A stretch of 64,000 nt of DNA from Synaphobranchus kaupii (GCA_029718625.1 CM056381.1:57840157-57904156), one strand, 5' to 3'; positions 1-12,004 are shown, counted from the stretch's first letter. Numbers and translations: made by a program. Notes: generated by a model not told the origin, from the sequence alone.

Positions 1-3000
1 ACTAATGTTTAAAATGCCAGAGACAGTATATTGTTCCTTAATTCTGTGCAAATCGAGGGCTTGAAGATGGGCTCCATTGACCCAACTGAAAACGTATCAA
101 GTGTTCCTCCAAGTAAAATTGTTAACGTGCTGAAATAAGCCACAAAGAAACTATAGGTAATGTGTACGTTTTTTGATATTGCGATCTCAACCAATTTTCC
201 CAGCTCACCGAATCTTCTAGATGGAGGGAGTTTGGTGAACAAAGGATAAGTATCCCTCTTTTTTTCTAACATGGCCGTTTTCATTTTGCCATTAGAGGCT
301 GTCTGCTAGCACTCAGAACCCTGATATTCAATTCTGTGACTGCTGTGAAAAGTCAGTTAATTATTGCTTTTATCCCACTATATGGAATAGAGAGGGTGTG
401 TCTTGTAAAGGTGATGGCTAGATGTAGACAGCTTGGAAATAAGTGGTCAAAATATGGAATAAAAGATGGGTTCATTTGAATACAAATTAGTGTGATCACA
501 AGGAGCTGGAGATAATATGAGGCTATGCTATTGTTTCATAGTCTGCTATGTCTTATAATTGGATGAACTCTAACTTTATTATAACTGAAAAAAATCTTCT
601 ATTAAGCATAAGGTTGTGTGAAAAACTCAATTAATTTCTTTGTATTTTTTGAGCTATCATAAAACAAGCAAAACAGCTCGGGGGGGATTTTAAGATTCTG
701 TGAGAAGGGGAATAATACTAAAACAAATTGCAGCGTTCTCATTTGAAAGACAATAAATTGCAATGCATCAGTGATTGATGAACATTCCTTTCACTCTCAA
801 CATACAGCCTGCCTACATATATTATGGATATGATTTCCATTTTGTTTATATTACTCATCTATTCTCAGTAATTGACATCACAAATGGGGTCCCTGTTGTG
901 TTTTCAGCTGACTATGACTACATTTGTATTTCAGTGATACTTATCTGATACTTCATTCTGAAAAATGTTATACTTGAATTCCCCCCTCGGCTTGATTGTA
1001 AAAGATTTGACGTCTCTGTGCTATTCTCTTTTTCAAGCATATTTAAGCAAGTCATGGCCAACAGCGAATGAAAGTGAGTACAGTGAAAATGAAATGGTGA
1101 ACAACGATAATGGAGAATGCGACAGAAAAAAAACAGACAGGACGGGTATACTGTCACTGGATGAAATTAGTAGATGGCCAAGTGATTGAAATGAGCACTG
1201 TGGGTATGATGACAGTATGCTCTCACATCATCCAGCATGGGATGAGGAGGCACATTGAAACACAATTACAGAGACCGGCAGTTCACAACAAACAAGTGCA
1301 TGGCACATGTCTTGTTTCTGAATAGACTTAACCTGATATTTAATCCAAAGGTGCTATGGATATGTTTTATCAAAGTGGGCACGGCAAAATTCTACTCATG
1401 GTCACACTTAGCTGGACAACATTACACAGGTGTCAAGTAGTGCAGACTTATGAAAGATGACAAGGCGGATGGCTGCTAACCCGCCGTATGCAATTTCCAT
1501 CCAAAGACTTAGCGGCAAAGGGCTGTCTGCCTTGTCACCTTTCATGGCCACACATAGGAGGAGAATATTACGTAAATCTCAGATCTGCAGTACAAACCGA
1601 TGGAAGGTGACAAATTCACAGCATGTAAAAGACACCATGCTGTTTCCTGAATTTTAATTGGTTACATTACGCCGATGAATTCTGCCCTCTGATCTAACAT
1701 TTCCACTGTATATGTCAGAATTATGAATAGCCAGACACAAAATTAACATTTTCGTTAACATTAAATCCTAAAGGACAGACAGATAAGCTGTGATCATAAA
1801 AGGCATCCACATAACCTGCAATTCCAAAAACCAGTGTACTACTGTAACTGTCTACACTAGGACAGTGTACTAAACCACTAGTAGATAGCAAAACAAAGGC
1901 GATTTTTTTCTTCCTCTTCTTTCCATATTCATGAAAATGTGTCTTATAAAATGCTGTCACTGTCTCATATATCATCAAGCCGATGAAGTAGTACCCTTAA
2001 TTTTAAGGTATTTCTTTCCAAACAAACAAAAAATATAAACAAAAAAAACTAAGAAAGAATCACAAAACTGTGGAAGTAACCTTGACCACCTTAAGGTGAA
2101 GAAAAAATTAGATTAGGATAGATTCAAAAATAACTGCTTAATATTTAAGTATATTGAATACCCATTGGACTTTACCTTCCATTGTATCCTGATTCCTGCC
2201 ACAGACATTGAAACAGCTACACATCTTATCTACTTCTTTCGAAAGAATAAAAGGCAAACATATTTGATATAGGGTTGCTGTATTTCTCTGGAATGATGAA
2301 AGCTAATACACACATAAACTGAAAATATATCTCTCTGTTTGTCTGTCTGCCTGTATAATCTCATAAAATATTTACAACATACATAGAATTTTCAGAATCT
2401 CAAATTAAAAAATGGCACAATAAATTTGCTAAGCTTGAAGCTTTTTCTTTTTTTACATTATTTACTTTATAAAACCACAGCACTAATGTTTCTACATTGT
2501 TGCTATGGTATTCCATACTCTCCATGCATTTTATTGTTTTATTGATATTAATTTTAGCAGCAATGCCATATATTAAATCAGGAAAGAAAGACAAATATCT
2601 GAAATTGAACTCCCCAGTAACAAGATGAAGTAGTCTTACCTTTCAAATGTGTTTCCAACGTATCAATGTTTTTTGTCCTCTAAAATAGGTAGCAAAGGAT
2701 CAAGAAAGTCTAAAATCAGTAAAACCCACTTCTTCTCTATTTCACTTTAAACTCCCAGCCTGTTCTATATTCTACTTACTCTGTGTTTGGTTCTTTCTCT
2801 GTATGTATATCAAAAGCAAACAGATAGTAATTCTCTCCCTCTGTTGGACTGAAGCTTAAAGCCCAGCTCTCTCTTCCCCGGATCTGTCAGCCTGCAAAAT
2901 GTTTCTGTGCGTGTGACTCTGAATGATGCTATGCCTCCCCCACTTTGAGTCCTGACAAGCAGCTTCACTAGTTTCAATTGAATTACAATAGTCCTCCATT

Positions 3001-3400
3001 CAGTCAAACAAGTACACTGTGCAGAGGAGAGATAGAAAGCCGTCACACTTCATACCACCTTTAATCTCCAAAACATGCATTTCTGTTTAACAGATTGTAG
3101 AAAAGATTACCAGAGATGTTCCCTTATTTATTTATTTATTTTTTTACATTTTCTCAGCTTCAGCATCTAAATTAAGAAGTGGTCCAGTGTAATTTATGTC
3201 TTTGTGGAACTAGATGTTCAACCTGTCACATTGAATATGAAGCTTATAGATATGCCAGACCTATAAGTGTTGAAGGAGAAATGAAGACTGATCATTTTCA
3301 CCTGATAATTGGTAGCAGAGGAAAAAGATGCATGTGGGAAAGGTTAGGTTATGCCTCTGAAAATAAAGGGTGAAAATTCAACATTGAGGTTAAATGAGCG
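1..3400. other. A+T-rich region without a recognisable gene
   Basis: I find no protein family, RNA gene or clear repeat boundary in this stretch. The only ORF that looks at all protein-like is on the minus strand at 9-284 (91 codons, with a hydrophobic middle and a basic, charged N-terminus). I cannot assign it to a family, and it has no splice or promoter support, so I do not call it a gene. The remaining open frames are short and low in complexity. Confidence 0.5.
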
Positions 3401-3482
3401 TCGCAAACGAAGTGCACATAGGAAGTATGCGCTTGCTGTAACCGACTATTGGTCGACTAGCAGCCACACGTCTCATACTCAA

Positions 3483-3524
3483 CCAATCACATGCACACAC
3501 CTCGAATGGAGCGCCCTTTTTAAG
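3483..3524 (+). promoter_or_regulatory. Possible CCAAT/TATA-like promoter upstream of the tandem array
   Basis: A CCAAT box (3483-3487, within AACCAATCACA) is followed about 30 bases later by a T-rich TATA-like stretch (TTTTTAAG, 3517-3524). The spacing is typical of a retroelement or pol II promoter reading to the right. Downstream lies the first copy of the 1.2-kb unit, which contains a good-looking intron (4160-4260), so this could drive a spliced transcript. Promoter function is inference only. Confidence 0.25.
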
Positions 3525-3693
3525 CCAAGAATCAGTCTTCCCTGTGTTGCTCACTGCTGCGCTGCCCTTTGTTTGCTTACGGCTTCTGCGTTAAAAGAAA
3601 TTTGCTTCTGTCACATATTTTGCGGTCTCCCTCAGTAGAAGGGAATGAGTGAGTGGTTCCTGAAGTGAAGAATAGGATAATGACAAACAGTAA

Positions 3694-6600
3694 TTGAATG
3701 ATTGATTGATGATTTAGGTACTCATTGGGGAATTGAGTAATTGGGGAGAAATCAGCGTGGGAATGCATTGGGCTTCGTCCCAGAGGCTTTATAATGAGCG
3801 CGCCTGTGGTGAAAAGAGCGGGACGGGAGGCGAGTATGGAGGTTGGCGTCCTATAAGCTCCCGAGTGTTTTGGCGGTGTTTGCATTTCTTTAGATTTTCG
3901 GTTGGTTTGGTTATTTTATTTTCTATATGGAAGTGAACGCGATGTGTTTTGTGTGCGGCAAACTTACCTGATTGCAGACAAACGACTGCGGAGGTCCGGA
4001 GCTGGCAGTGGCTGTGGAGACAAGCAAAGAGAAGACTGCATTACTTCCGGGATTGGTGAGCAGCTAAGACAGCGAACTGCAGAGTCGGTCGGTGCAGCAG
4101 ATCCAGTGGGCCGGAAATGATTGTGGAGCTTCTGCTGGGGGGATCCCCCAGACCATAAGGTATGTGCTTTCGTCGCATAACAAAACCGAGTGTATGGGTT
4201 GAGTCCGGTGTCAGCGGGGAACTGAACGGCAGCGGGTGTTTCCTCTCTCCCCCTGCATAGAGTCCTGTGTCCTGCGGAGAGGCCGGCCAGTGTGACGAGG
4301 GCAGTGGTCAGCACTAGAGAGACTGCAACCTGGGATCCGCCTGAGTGGGGGACGGCTAGATACCCCGTTTGGCGACCACCTCAAGGGGTGGAGAAGCTGT
4401 CCCGCTTTTGTGAGTGTGCATGTATTTTGCTTTGCCAGTTGGCTGTATTCTTTTATTTTATTTTGGTGGTAGCCCCTACCAGCATTGTGGTGTGGTTGGG
4501 ACTCCAGTGTCCCTTTATATTTTGGTGTTTAATGTTGTTTGTCTGTGGCATAGAGTGACTGAGTTTTGTTATTGTATGCCCGCCGTGTCAGTTCGTGGTT
4601 GCTACTCCCTCGTCGCAAGTAGTTGGGCCGGGCAGGCGGCTGCCATGATGTGAGTTAGTAAGGTGTATGTGTGGTCACAAGCTTGTGTGCCCTGAATAAT
4701 GTCCTAACGATTGTTGCACAGCTTACAGAGTGTCGTATGGTGGTGAGTGTGTGCCATGTGGTGTGTGGGTAACAGGGTCCGAGAAATAGTACTATTTTTT
4801 TCTCACTGGGGACCTCAGTGCCCTGGCCGCCTCCTTACCCGAGACCTCGTGATCGAAGACCAGCTGCATCTGCTTCATGAGCTGGACCAGATCACAAATG
4901 ACTGGGGCGTTGAATGATTGATTGATGATTTAGGTACTCATTGGGGAATTGAGTAATTGGGGAGAAATCAGCGTGGGAATGCATTGGGCTTCGTCCCAGA
5001 GATGAGCGCACCTGTGGTGAAAAGAGCGGGACGGGAGGCGAGTATGGAGGTTGGCGTCCTATAAGCTCCCGAGTGTTTTGGCGGTGTTTGAATTTCTTTA
5101 GATTTTCGGTTGGTTTGGTTATTTTATTTTCTGTATGGAAGTGAACGCGATGTGTTTTGTGTGCGGCAAACTTACCTGATTGCAGACAAACGACTGCGGA
5201 GGTCCGGAGCTGGCAGTGGCTGTGGAGACAAGCAAAGAGAAGACTGCATTACTTCCGGGATTGGTGAGCAGCTAAGACAGCGAACTGCAGAGTCGGTCGG
5301 TGCAGCAGATCCAGTGGGCCGGAAATGATTGTGGAGCTTTTGCTGGGGGGATCCCCCAGACCATAAGGTATGTGCTTTCGTCGCATAACAAAACCGAGTG
5401 TATGGGTTGAGTCCGGTGTCAGCGGGGAACTGAACGGCAGCGGGTGTTTCCTCTCTCCCCCTGCATAGAGTCCTGTGTCCTACGGAGAGGCCGGCCAGTG
5501 TGACGAGGGCAGTGGTCAGCACTAGAGAGACTGCAACCTGGGATCCGCCTGAGTGGGGGACGGCTAGATACCCCGTTTGGCGACCACCTCAAGGGGTGGA
5601 GAAGCTGTCCCGCTTTTGTGAGTGTGCATGTATTTTGCTTTGCCAGTTGGCTGTATTCTTTTATTTTATTTTGGTGGTAGCCCCTACCAGCATTGTGGTG
5701 TGGTTGGGACTCCAGTGTCCCTTTATATTTTGGTGTTTAATGTTGTTTGTCTGTGGCATAGAGTGACTGAGTTTTGTTATTGTATGCCCGCCGTGTCAGT
5801 TCGTGGTTGCTACTCCCTCGTCGCAAGTAGTTGGGCCGGGCAGGCGGCTGCCATGATGTGAGTTAGTAAGGTGTATGTGTGGTCACAAGCTTGTGTGCCC
5901 TGAATAATGTCCTAACGATTGTTGCACAGCTTACAGAGTGTCGTATGGTGGTGAGTGTGTGCCATGTGGTGTGTGGGTAACAGGGTCCGAGAAATAGTAC
6001 TATTTTTTTCTCACTGGGGACCTCAGTGCCCTGGCCGCCTCCTTACCCGAGACCTCGTGATCGAAGACCAGCTGCATCTGCTTCATGAGCTGGACCAGAT
6101 CACAAATGACTGGGGCGTTGAATGATTGATTGATGATTTAGGTACTCATTGGGGAATTGAGTAATTGGGGAGAAATCAGCGTGGGAATGCATTGGGCTTC
6201 GTCCCAGAGATGAGCGCACCTGTGGTGAAAAGAGCGGGACGGGAGGCGAGTATGGAGGTTGGCGTCCTATAAGCTCCCGAGTGTTTTGGCGGTGTTTGAA
6301 TTTCTTTAGATTTTCGGTTGGTTTGGTTATTTTATTTTCTGTATGGAAGTGAACGCGATGTGTTTTGTGTGCGGCAAACTTACCTGATTGCAGACAAACG
6401 ACTGCGGAGGTCCGGAGCTGGCAGTGGCTGTGGAGACAAGCAAAGAGAAGACTGCATTACTTCCGGGATTGGTGAGCAGCTAAGACAGCGAACTGCAGAG
6501 TCGGTCGGTGCAGCAGATCCAGTGGGCCGGAAATGATTGTGGAGCTTTTGCTGGGGGGATCCCCCAGACCATAAGGTATGTGCTTTCGTCGCATAACAAA

Positions 6601-7326
6601 ACCGAGTGTATGGGTTGAGTCCGGTGTCAGCGGGGAACTGAACGGCAGCGGGTGTTTCCTCTCTCCCCCTGCATAGAGTCCTGTGTCCTACGGAGAGGCC
6701 GGCCAGTGTGACGAGGGCAGTGGTCAGCACTAGAGAGACTGCAACCTGGGATCCGCCTGAGTGGGGGACGGCTAGATACCCCGTTTGGCGACCACCTCAA
6801 GGGGTGGAGAAGCTGTCCCGCTTTTGTGAGTGTGCATGTATTTTGCTTTGCCAGTTGGCTGTATTCTTTTCTTTTATTTTGGTGGTAGCCCCTACCAGCA
6901 TTGTGGTGTGGTTGGGACTCCAGTGTCCCTTTATATTTTGGTGTTTAATGTTGTTTGTCTGTGGCATAGAGTGACTGAGTTTTGTTATTGTATGCCCGCC
7001 GTGTCAGTTCGTGGTTGCTACTCCCTCGTCGCAAGTAGTTGGGCCGGGCAGGCGGCTGCCATGATGTGAGTTAGTAAGGTGTATGTGTGGTCACAAGCTT
7101 GTGTGCCCTGAATAATGTCCTAACGATTGTTGCACAGCTTACAGAGTGTCGTATGGTGGTGAGTGTGTGCCATGTGGTGTGTGGGAAACAGTCCGAGAAA
7201 TAGTACTATTTTTTTCTCACTGGGGACCTCAGTGTCCTGGCCGCCTCCTTACCCGAGACCTCGTGATCGAAGACCAGCTGCATCTGCTTCATGAGCTGGA
7301 CCGGATCACAAATGACTGGGGCGTTG
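3694..7326. repeat. Three tandem copies of a ~1.21-kb composite unit
   Basis: Copies occupy 3694-4909 (1216 bp), 4910-6117 (1208 bp) and 6118-7326 (about 1208 bp). They are nearly identical and each starts with TTGAATGATTGATTGATG. The first copy has 8 extra bases just after CGTCCCAGAG. The last ~120 bp of each unit is a minus-strand piece of a Ty3/gypsy gag. Only in copy 3 does that gag frame continue past the unit into the full gag at 7327-7755, so copy 3 holds the original right junction. The unit junction shares TTG with both flanks (TTG/AATG at left, GCGTTG/GCCC at right), which suggests duplication at a 3-base microhomology. The short ORFs repeated in each copy are not recognised as real proteins. 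Confidence 0.95.
4160..4260 (+). other. Candidate 101-bp intron repeated in each tandem copy
   Basis: A consensus splice donor (ATAAG/GTATGT at 4159/4160) is followed 101 bp later by a strong acceptor, a pyrimidine run ending CCCCCTGCATAG at 4260. The same pair recurs in copies 2 and 3 at about 5368-5468 and 6576-6676. The exons would be part of an untranslated leader, because no long plus-strand frame flanks them. Splicing is inferred from the sites alone. Confidence 0.35.
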
Positions 7327-7755
7327 GCCCGAATTAGGGGATTAGCCCAAGTGAGAGCCTGGTCGTTCAATAGAGATAACACAAACGCTACCCGAGATTC
7401 TGGTGTGGAAAAGCAGGAGGGCTGCGCTTGAAAAAATATCAGGCACTGTGTTAGAAACGGCCGGCATTTCCCCGGTTCCCCCCCATAACAAGATGGTAAC
7501 TGGAGCTTGGGCTCTTTAAGGTTACGTGGTGTGGGTATGGGTGGTGTATGTGCTTGTGTAACTGGAGGACGATTGACTGCCACAAAAAGTCTATGCAGAC
7601 TCTCTGTTAATTTATGTAGGCATTCTCCCTGGCTCTGCAGTTGTTCCATCAACTGGAATTTGCAGGGTCAGGATAGCCTCCTCAGTAGTAACCCCTGTAG
7701 CGCCCTGGCTAGGCAGCGTTTTGTAGGTTTCCTTAGAAGTCGCTGGCCCTTCCAT
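7206..7755 (-). pseudogene. Ty3/gypsy (sushi-like) retrotransposon gag, truncated and frameshifted
   Basis: The minus-strand frame contains the capsid pattern of the Ty3/gypsy gag family that also gave rise to the domesticated PEG10/RTL genes: a basic proline-rich linker, then a CYGGEPGKCRPFLTQC-type motif, then FQAQPSCF and a VAFVLSLLNDQALTWA stretch. A likely start codon is at 7755, only about 28 bases downstream of the LTR. The first ~35 codons (to about 7650) are in a different frame from the rest, so there is a frameshift near 7645. The protein stops at about 180 residues at 7206, where the tandem-unit sequence begins; the nucleocapsid, protease and pol are missing. It was a structural protein of the retrotransposon particle and is now non-functional. 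Confidence 0.85.
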
Positions 7756-7782
7756 TATGACTTCGATATTCTGTAAGGGTTG

Positions 7783-8396
7783 TGTTACGATTCGGAGAAC
7801 CAGACGCGACAAACGCGGAAGTACCCGCACCAGGGGATAGGTAAACAAAAGAACGGGAGCAAAATTTCCCTAGCACAAGCCAAAACAAAGCAACCTCAAA
7901 AGGAGGCGAGTCTCAGTAAACAGCAAGAATGAATAACAAAAGAACCTCACGCACGAAATCATTAGGCGTAACAGGAGGTAGAGAAACAAAAGAAAACTCG
8001 AGAGACTGAGTGAAGGAAAAGAATAGAAAAGAAGACCTGTTATCCAAAGCTCTTGTGGCGAAAGAGCTGAACACAAAAGGTAACAGGTAAAAAGAATAAA
8101 GGATAAAGAAAGATTGGAAAGAAAAGGGAAAACCAATCTAATCATAATTCTAACCGGACTTGCTGAGTTTCTTATTCGTACAAACCAGAAATGCAGCGAC
8201 CGAATTTCTATACCTTACCGACTTCGTTGTCAACATAGCAAAGACAATATCAAAGTGATGAAATGCGGAAGTCCTGAGGTATTTATAGCCGGCAGGAAAC
8301 GCAAAACAGGTGAAGGGAATAATTGTCGGGCAAGATACAAACACCGGAAAAAATCGGAGGCGGAAAAAATCAGAGCGTCCTGACGACCATGACAAC
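7783..8396 (-). mobile_element. Ty3/gypsy-type LTR (5' LTR of the gag above)
   Basis: About 610 bp on the minus strand start near TGTCATGGTCGTCAGG and end near CGTAACA, directly upstream of the gag start. A TATA box (GGCTATAAATACC, minus strand, near 8285) supports an LTR promoter. The same sequence recurs in the opposite orientation at about 39218-39880, which confirms a repeat family. A primer binding site with tRNA complementarity is not obvious next to the LTR. Sushi-group elements are known to self-prime, but I have not shown that here. Exact ends are uncertain by a few bases. Confidence 0.75.
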
Positions 8397-8517
8397 ATCG
8401 TGGTCCGTGTACTGTCTGGAGAGTGGTGGATTACTGCAAAGAACAAAACAGGGTTAGAGGTCCGGGAGTTGGATTTACCAGATTTTCCCGTGTTACACAT
8501 CTGCTTTAGTATGGGGG

Positions 8518-8640
8518 GTTTCTGGTCATCTCCTGTTTAGCGGGGGAATATGCCTGTGCTCCAGAGTAGTACCTTAAGCAGATCCATTCAGCTCCAAATC
8601 AAAATAATCATGCAGCGCATTAATTAAAATGTCATTTGAA
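8518..8640 (+). repeat. Diverged copy of the 127-bp repeat found at 19.8-20.1 kb
   Basis: The segment around CAGATCCATTCAG...AAATCAAAATAAT and the preceding CTGTTTAG-GGGGA-AT-TG block match, with differences, the two tandem units at 19821-20080. No coding potential is seen. It marks a dispersed low-copy repeat that is otherwise unclassified. Confidence 0.5.
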
Positions 8641-8695
8641 TATGTGAGTTATCCTGACAGAAATATTATTATAATTGTGCCCCTGAATGAAGATG

Positions 8696-9194
8696 CACTA
8701 TATAGCCAAAAGTATGTGGACACCACTTGGTCTGTAGCTGTTTTTTATGGTTCAGGCTAGGCTCCTTAGTTCCAGTGAAGGCAAATCTGAACACTACAGC
8801 ATACAATGACATTCTAGATGATTCGGGGTTTCTAACTTTGTGGCAACAGTTTGGGCAAGGCCCTTTCCTGTTTTAGAATGACAATGCCCCTGTGCACAAA
8901 TAGAGTTCCATACAGAAATGGTTTGTTGAGATTGGTATGGAAGAATTTGACTGGCCTGCACAGAGCCCTGACGTCAACCCCATCAAACACCATTGGGATC
9001 AATTGGAAAGCCGACTGCAAGCCAGGCCTAATAGCCCCACATCAGTGCCCGACCTCACTAATGCTCTTCTGACTGAATCAAAACAAATCCACACAGAAAT
9101 GTTCCAGCATCTAGTGGAAAGCCTTCCCAGGAGAGTGGAGGCTGTTATAGCAGCAAATAGTTACCAACTCCATATTAATGCCCATGATATATAA
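8696..9194 (+). pseudogene. Tc1-like transposon remnant with transposase C-terminus
   Basis: The left end, CACTATATAGCCAAAAGTAT followed by GTGGACACC, is a Tc1-like terminal repeat common in fish. From about 8840 to 9194 the translation matches the end of a Tc1-family DDE transposase. It has FDWPAQSPDVNPIKHHWD, the conserved block that carries the proline-rich SPDxNPI signature before the last acidic catalytic region, then a C-terminal helical segment. The beginning of this block (FRMTMPLCT-like) and the rest lie in different frames, so it is frameshifted. The N-terminal DNA-binding half and the right terminal repeat are not found. This is an inactive, internally deleted copy. Confidence 0.8.
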
Positions 9195-9699
9195 TACCAC
9201 TACAATCTAATCTTGTAACTACAAGAAACTCACCATAACATTTACAGTGTTTGTGTTCCATAGGCAAACTAGCTGCTTAAGTTAGGTGTTCCGCTCCATG
9301 AAAAGAAAAAAGCTGTCATGAAAAGAAAAATATGTAAATGTATACATATCACACCATACAGTTTAAAATGCATTATTTAAATATTATTTCTGGAGGTATA
9401 TTAACCCCTCCTGATTTGTGGTGACCGCATTCATCTAAAGAAATATCCTGCAGTTGTTTTTAAGGGAGAGGAGGTGCGTCCGGCAAAGAAGGAAAAGGAT
9501 ATACAGACCAATATTATATGTTTTAGGATGAATTGATAGATGGTGTCTGGGTCCCTTTCAATTAGACAGAGATGATTTTGTGCTTGTTTCAGCTAAGCTG
9601 CTCAAAAATGATTAGGAAGCACAAATGAATGTACCGGTACTGGTTAAGTTGAAGATGTCACGTATACTTAACCTGATCCATGTTGGCCCCTTAGTGGTA

Positions 9700-10395
9700 G
9701 GCGTATCCATCCCAATTACAGTATTCATGTTTGTCTGAAATTATACACTACAGCTTTAAGAAAACCTTGCAAATTTTGACGCAGGATTGTTTACAAGAGT
9801 AGGCGCTTGTGAAAACTTCAGCCTCTCCTGTTGCACTGCAGGGCAATAGAATATGGGGTGCTATTAATAGCCCAAAGCACTTACGACCCTCGTCTCGCCA
9901 CAGCCACAGACTGTAAAATGCATAAAATGCACCTTTTATACATGCTAAGAATATCATGTTCAGATATAGAAACAATAATATTTTTTTAAATGTTGTACAA
10001 ATAAGCATTCAGCATTTTCCCTTGCTTACTGTACTATATACAGTACCTGATGCACTTTAGAAGACACCTTTCATATAAATATGTTTATGAAACCAAATAT
10101 CTTACCTATATATGAAGCTACAACAGTTTTCTGATAAACTCTTCAAGGTTAATCTTGTTACATTTCGCCAAAGTCCCATACAGTCGACATTTCCACAGCG
10201 ACCACCTATCGTACTTAGGGCTGAAATACGTTGCTGTTGTTGGGTAAAAACACACGTGCTTTTGTAATTAAAAAAAAAAAAGTATTTAAATACATTTGGC
10301 TACTTATGTTATGGTTATTATGTATATACTGTATGTGACTATTTTGAAATAAATGTATTCTGTTGCAAATTTCTGAATGATACAGCTTCTTCTTC
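9700..10395 (-). repeat. Interspersed repeat, inverted relative to 16703-17405
   Basis: This stretch, read on the minus strand, matches 16703-17405 over about 690 bp. Shared landmarks include TCTGTGGCTGTGGCGAGA, the AGTGCTTTGGGCTATTAATA segment and the CAGTCGACATTTCCACAGCG segment. The short ORFs inside differ between copies, so I see no conserved protein. The element class is unknown. The 16703 copy is cut at its left by a Tc1-type fragment and at its right by a TTAA element. Confidence 0.85.
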
Positions 10396-10538
10396 AATTT
10401 GAACTTTAAACCATAGATGTGCAGGGAATATTTTTTGAGATATTGACATTTACATAAATCTAGTTGGAAATTGCCTCTGGAGGGCCAAAGTAAATGGAGG
10501 TCATGTGAAGATACCCGTAAAGAGCGAGACACCAGAAA

Positions 10539-12004
10539 TTGACAAAGTATTTACCCTCCTCCAGAGCAACAGGAACGAACGGACACGCAACCAAGGAACC
10601 ATCATCAGAAAAGGAAAAAGGGAGAGGTGGTGGAACAAGGAAAAACTTATTGACCGGGGCACTACTCTGTGGCTGCCTCGCTGCGTTTCACACTGGCTTT
10701 TGTGTGTTTTATCGTGTTGTTTGTGTGGATGTGTTTGTTTCTTCTACTTCGCACCTCGCTTGTACTGAAGCTGCAATTATGGATTTCACCTTATGGTGCA
10801 TGATTGGACTGTTTGCAGTGATTTTAAACACCTATTTTACCCAAGGACTCAACCATAGCTATGCTGCTGGCTGCATAGCCTGTGAAACCCAATACAGCAG
10901 AGAAATCCTACTGCTTTTACGCAATCACATATGCCCAGACTATTTAACCGTTGTAGACTCAATACCGGACTGTCTTAAAATAAATCCGAAGAGAGATACT
11001 ACACGGTCAAAGCGAAAACGCGGATGTAAGGGCGGCATTCGTCACCAACTGAAGAGGCTGAAAAACAAACTTCCACTGCCTACTCTGCTCATCAACGCGC
11101 AGTCCCTGAGAGCGAAGACAGACGAGCTGTCAGCCAACACCTGCTACCTGCAAGAGTATCGGAGCGCCTGCGTCTTAGCGATTACTGAGACTTGGCTGGA
11201 TAGTAACATCGCGTCCAGTGATGTGGAGCCTTCTGGCTTCTCTGCGTTCAGGACCGACCGGGACCCCAACATCACCGGGAAGACTCGTGGGGGCGGCGTC
11301 TGTCTCCTCATAAGGGACGAGTGGTGTCGGGCAGTTGTGGTGAGAGAGCACCTGTGTACCCCTGACATCGAGCTGCTGTGTGTCTCTCTTCGACCTTTCC
11401 ACCTGCCCAGGGAGTTTCCTCAAATCTTCCTCACTGTGGTATATATACACCCAAAGGCGAATTTTAACAAGGCACTAGAGTCCATTTTTAACCTCTCACA
11501 GAAACTTGAGTCACTTTCACCTGATGCACCCAAGTTTATTCTTGGGGACTTTAATAACTGTTCCATCAAAAGGTGCCTGCGCACATACTATCAGTATGTT
11601 GACTGCCCCACCAGGAAAAATAAGACATTAGACCTGTGTTATGGAACTGTCAAAGACGGCTACACTGCCTCCCTGCTCCCACCACTAGGGGCGTCCGACC
11701 ACAGTGTGGTCAATCTAGACAGGGGTCTATCAGAGGCTACTAGAGAGGGAGAAGCCTCAAAAGAGAACTGTCAAGGTGTGGAACAACGACAGCATAATGG
11801 CTCTGCAGGGATGTTTTGACTGCACCCTATGGGAGGTCTTTAATAGTCCTGATATTAATGATCATGTTACAGCAGTGTCTGATTATATCAATTTCTGTGT
11901 AGACTCTGTGATTCCTACTAAGACCTTTAAATCTTACCCTAATGATAAGCCTTGGGTGTCTAACAGATTAAAGAAATTGATAATTCAGAAGACAAAGGCT
12001 TACA
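10539..12004 (+). pseudogene. LINE ORF2 fragment: APE-type endonuclease and start of the RT region
   Basis: The 426-codon frame (10539-11819) carries the endonuclease motifs of a non-LTR retrotransposon of the CR1/L2/Rex group. In order these are a basic RKRG-rich linker, LINAQSL (near residue 186), ITETWLDS (216), GGGVCLLIRDEWC (252), FILGDFNNC (about residue 337, with the catalytic Asp/Asn) and SDHSVV (about 391, the catalytic His). The second frame (11776-12004) continues with the region before the reverse transcriptase (DYINFCVDSVIPTKT, PNDKPWVSNRLKK), so a frameshift lies near 11790. The element stops abruptly at about 12004, where a Tc1-like sequence starts, and the RT domain is absent. 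The enzyme would have nicked target DNA for target-primed reverse transcription; this copy is dead. Confidence 0.85.

Noticed and set aside
9..284. Minus-strand 91-codon frame with a hydrophobic segment
   Set aside because: It looks somewhat protein-like, but I recognise no family, and there is no promoter or splice evidence.
3902..7069. Sets of 72-, 88-, 79- and 116-codon frames repeated in each tandem unit
   Set aside because: They overlap on both strands, match no family I know and are repeated only because the DNA is repeated. Repetition of the DNA is not evidence of coding.
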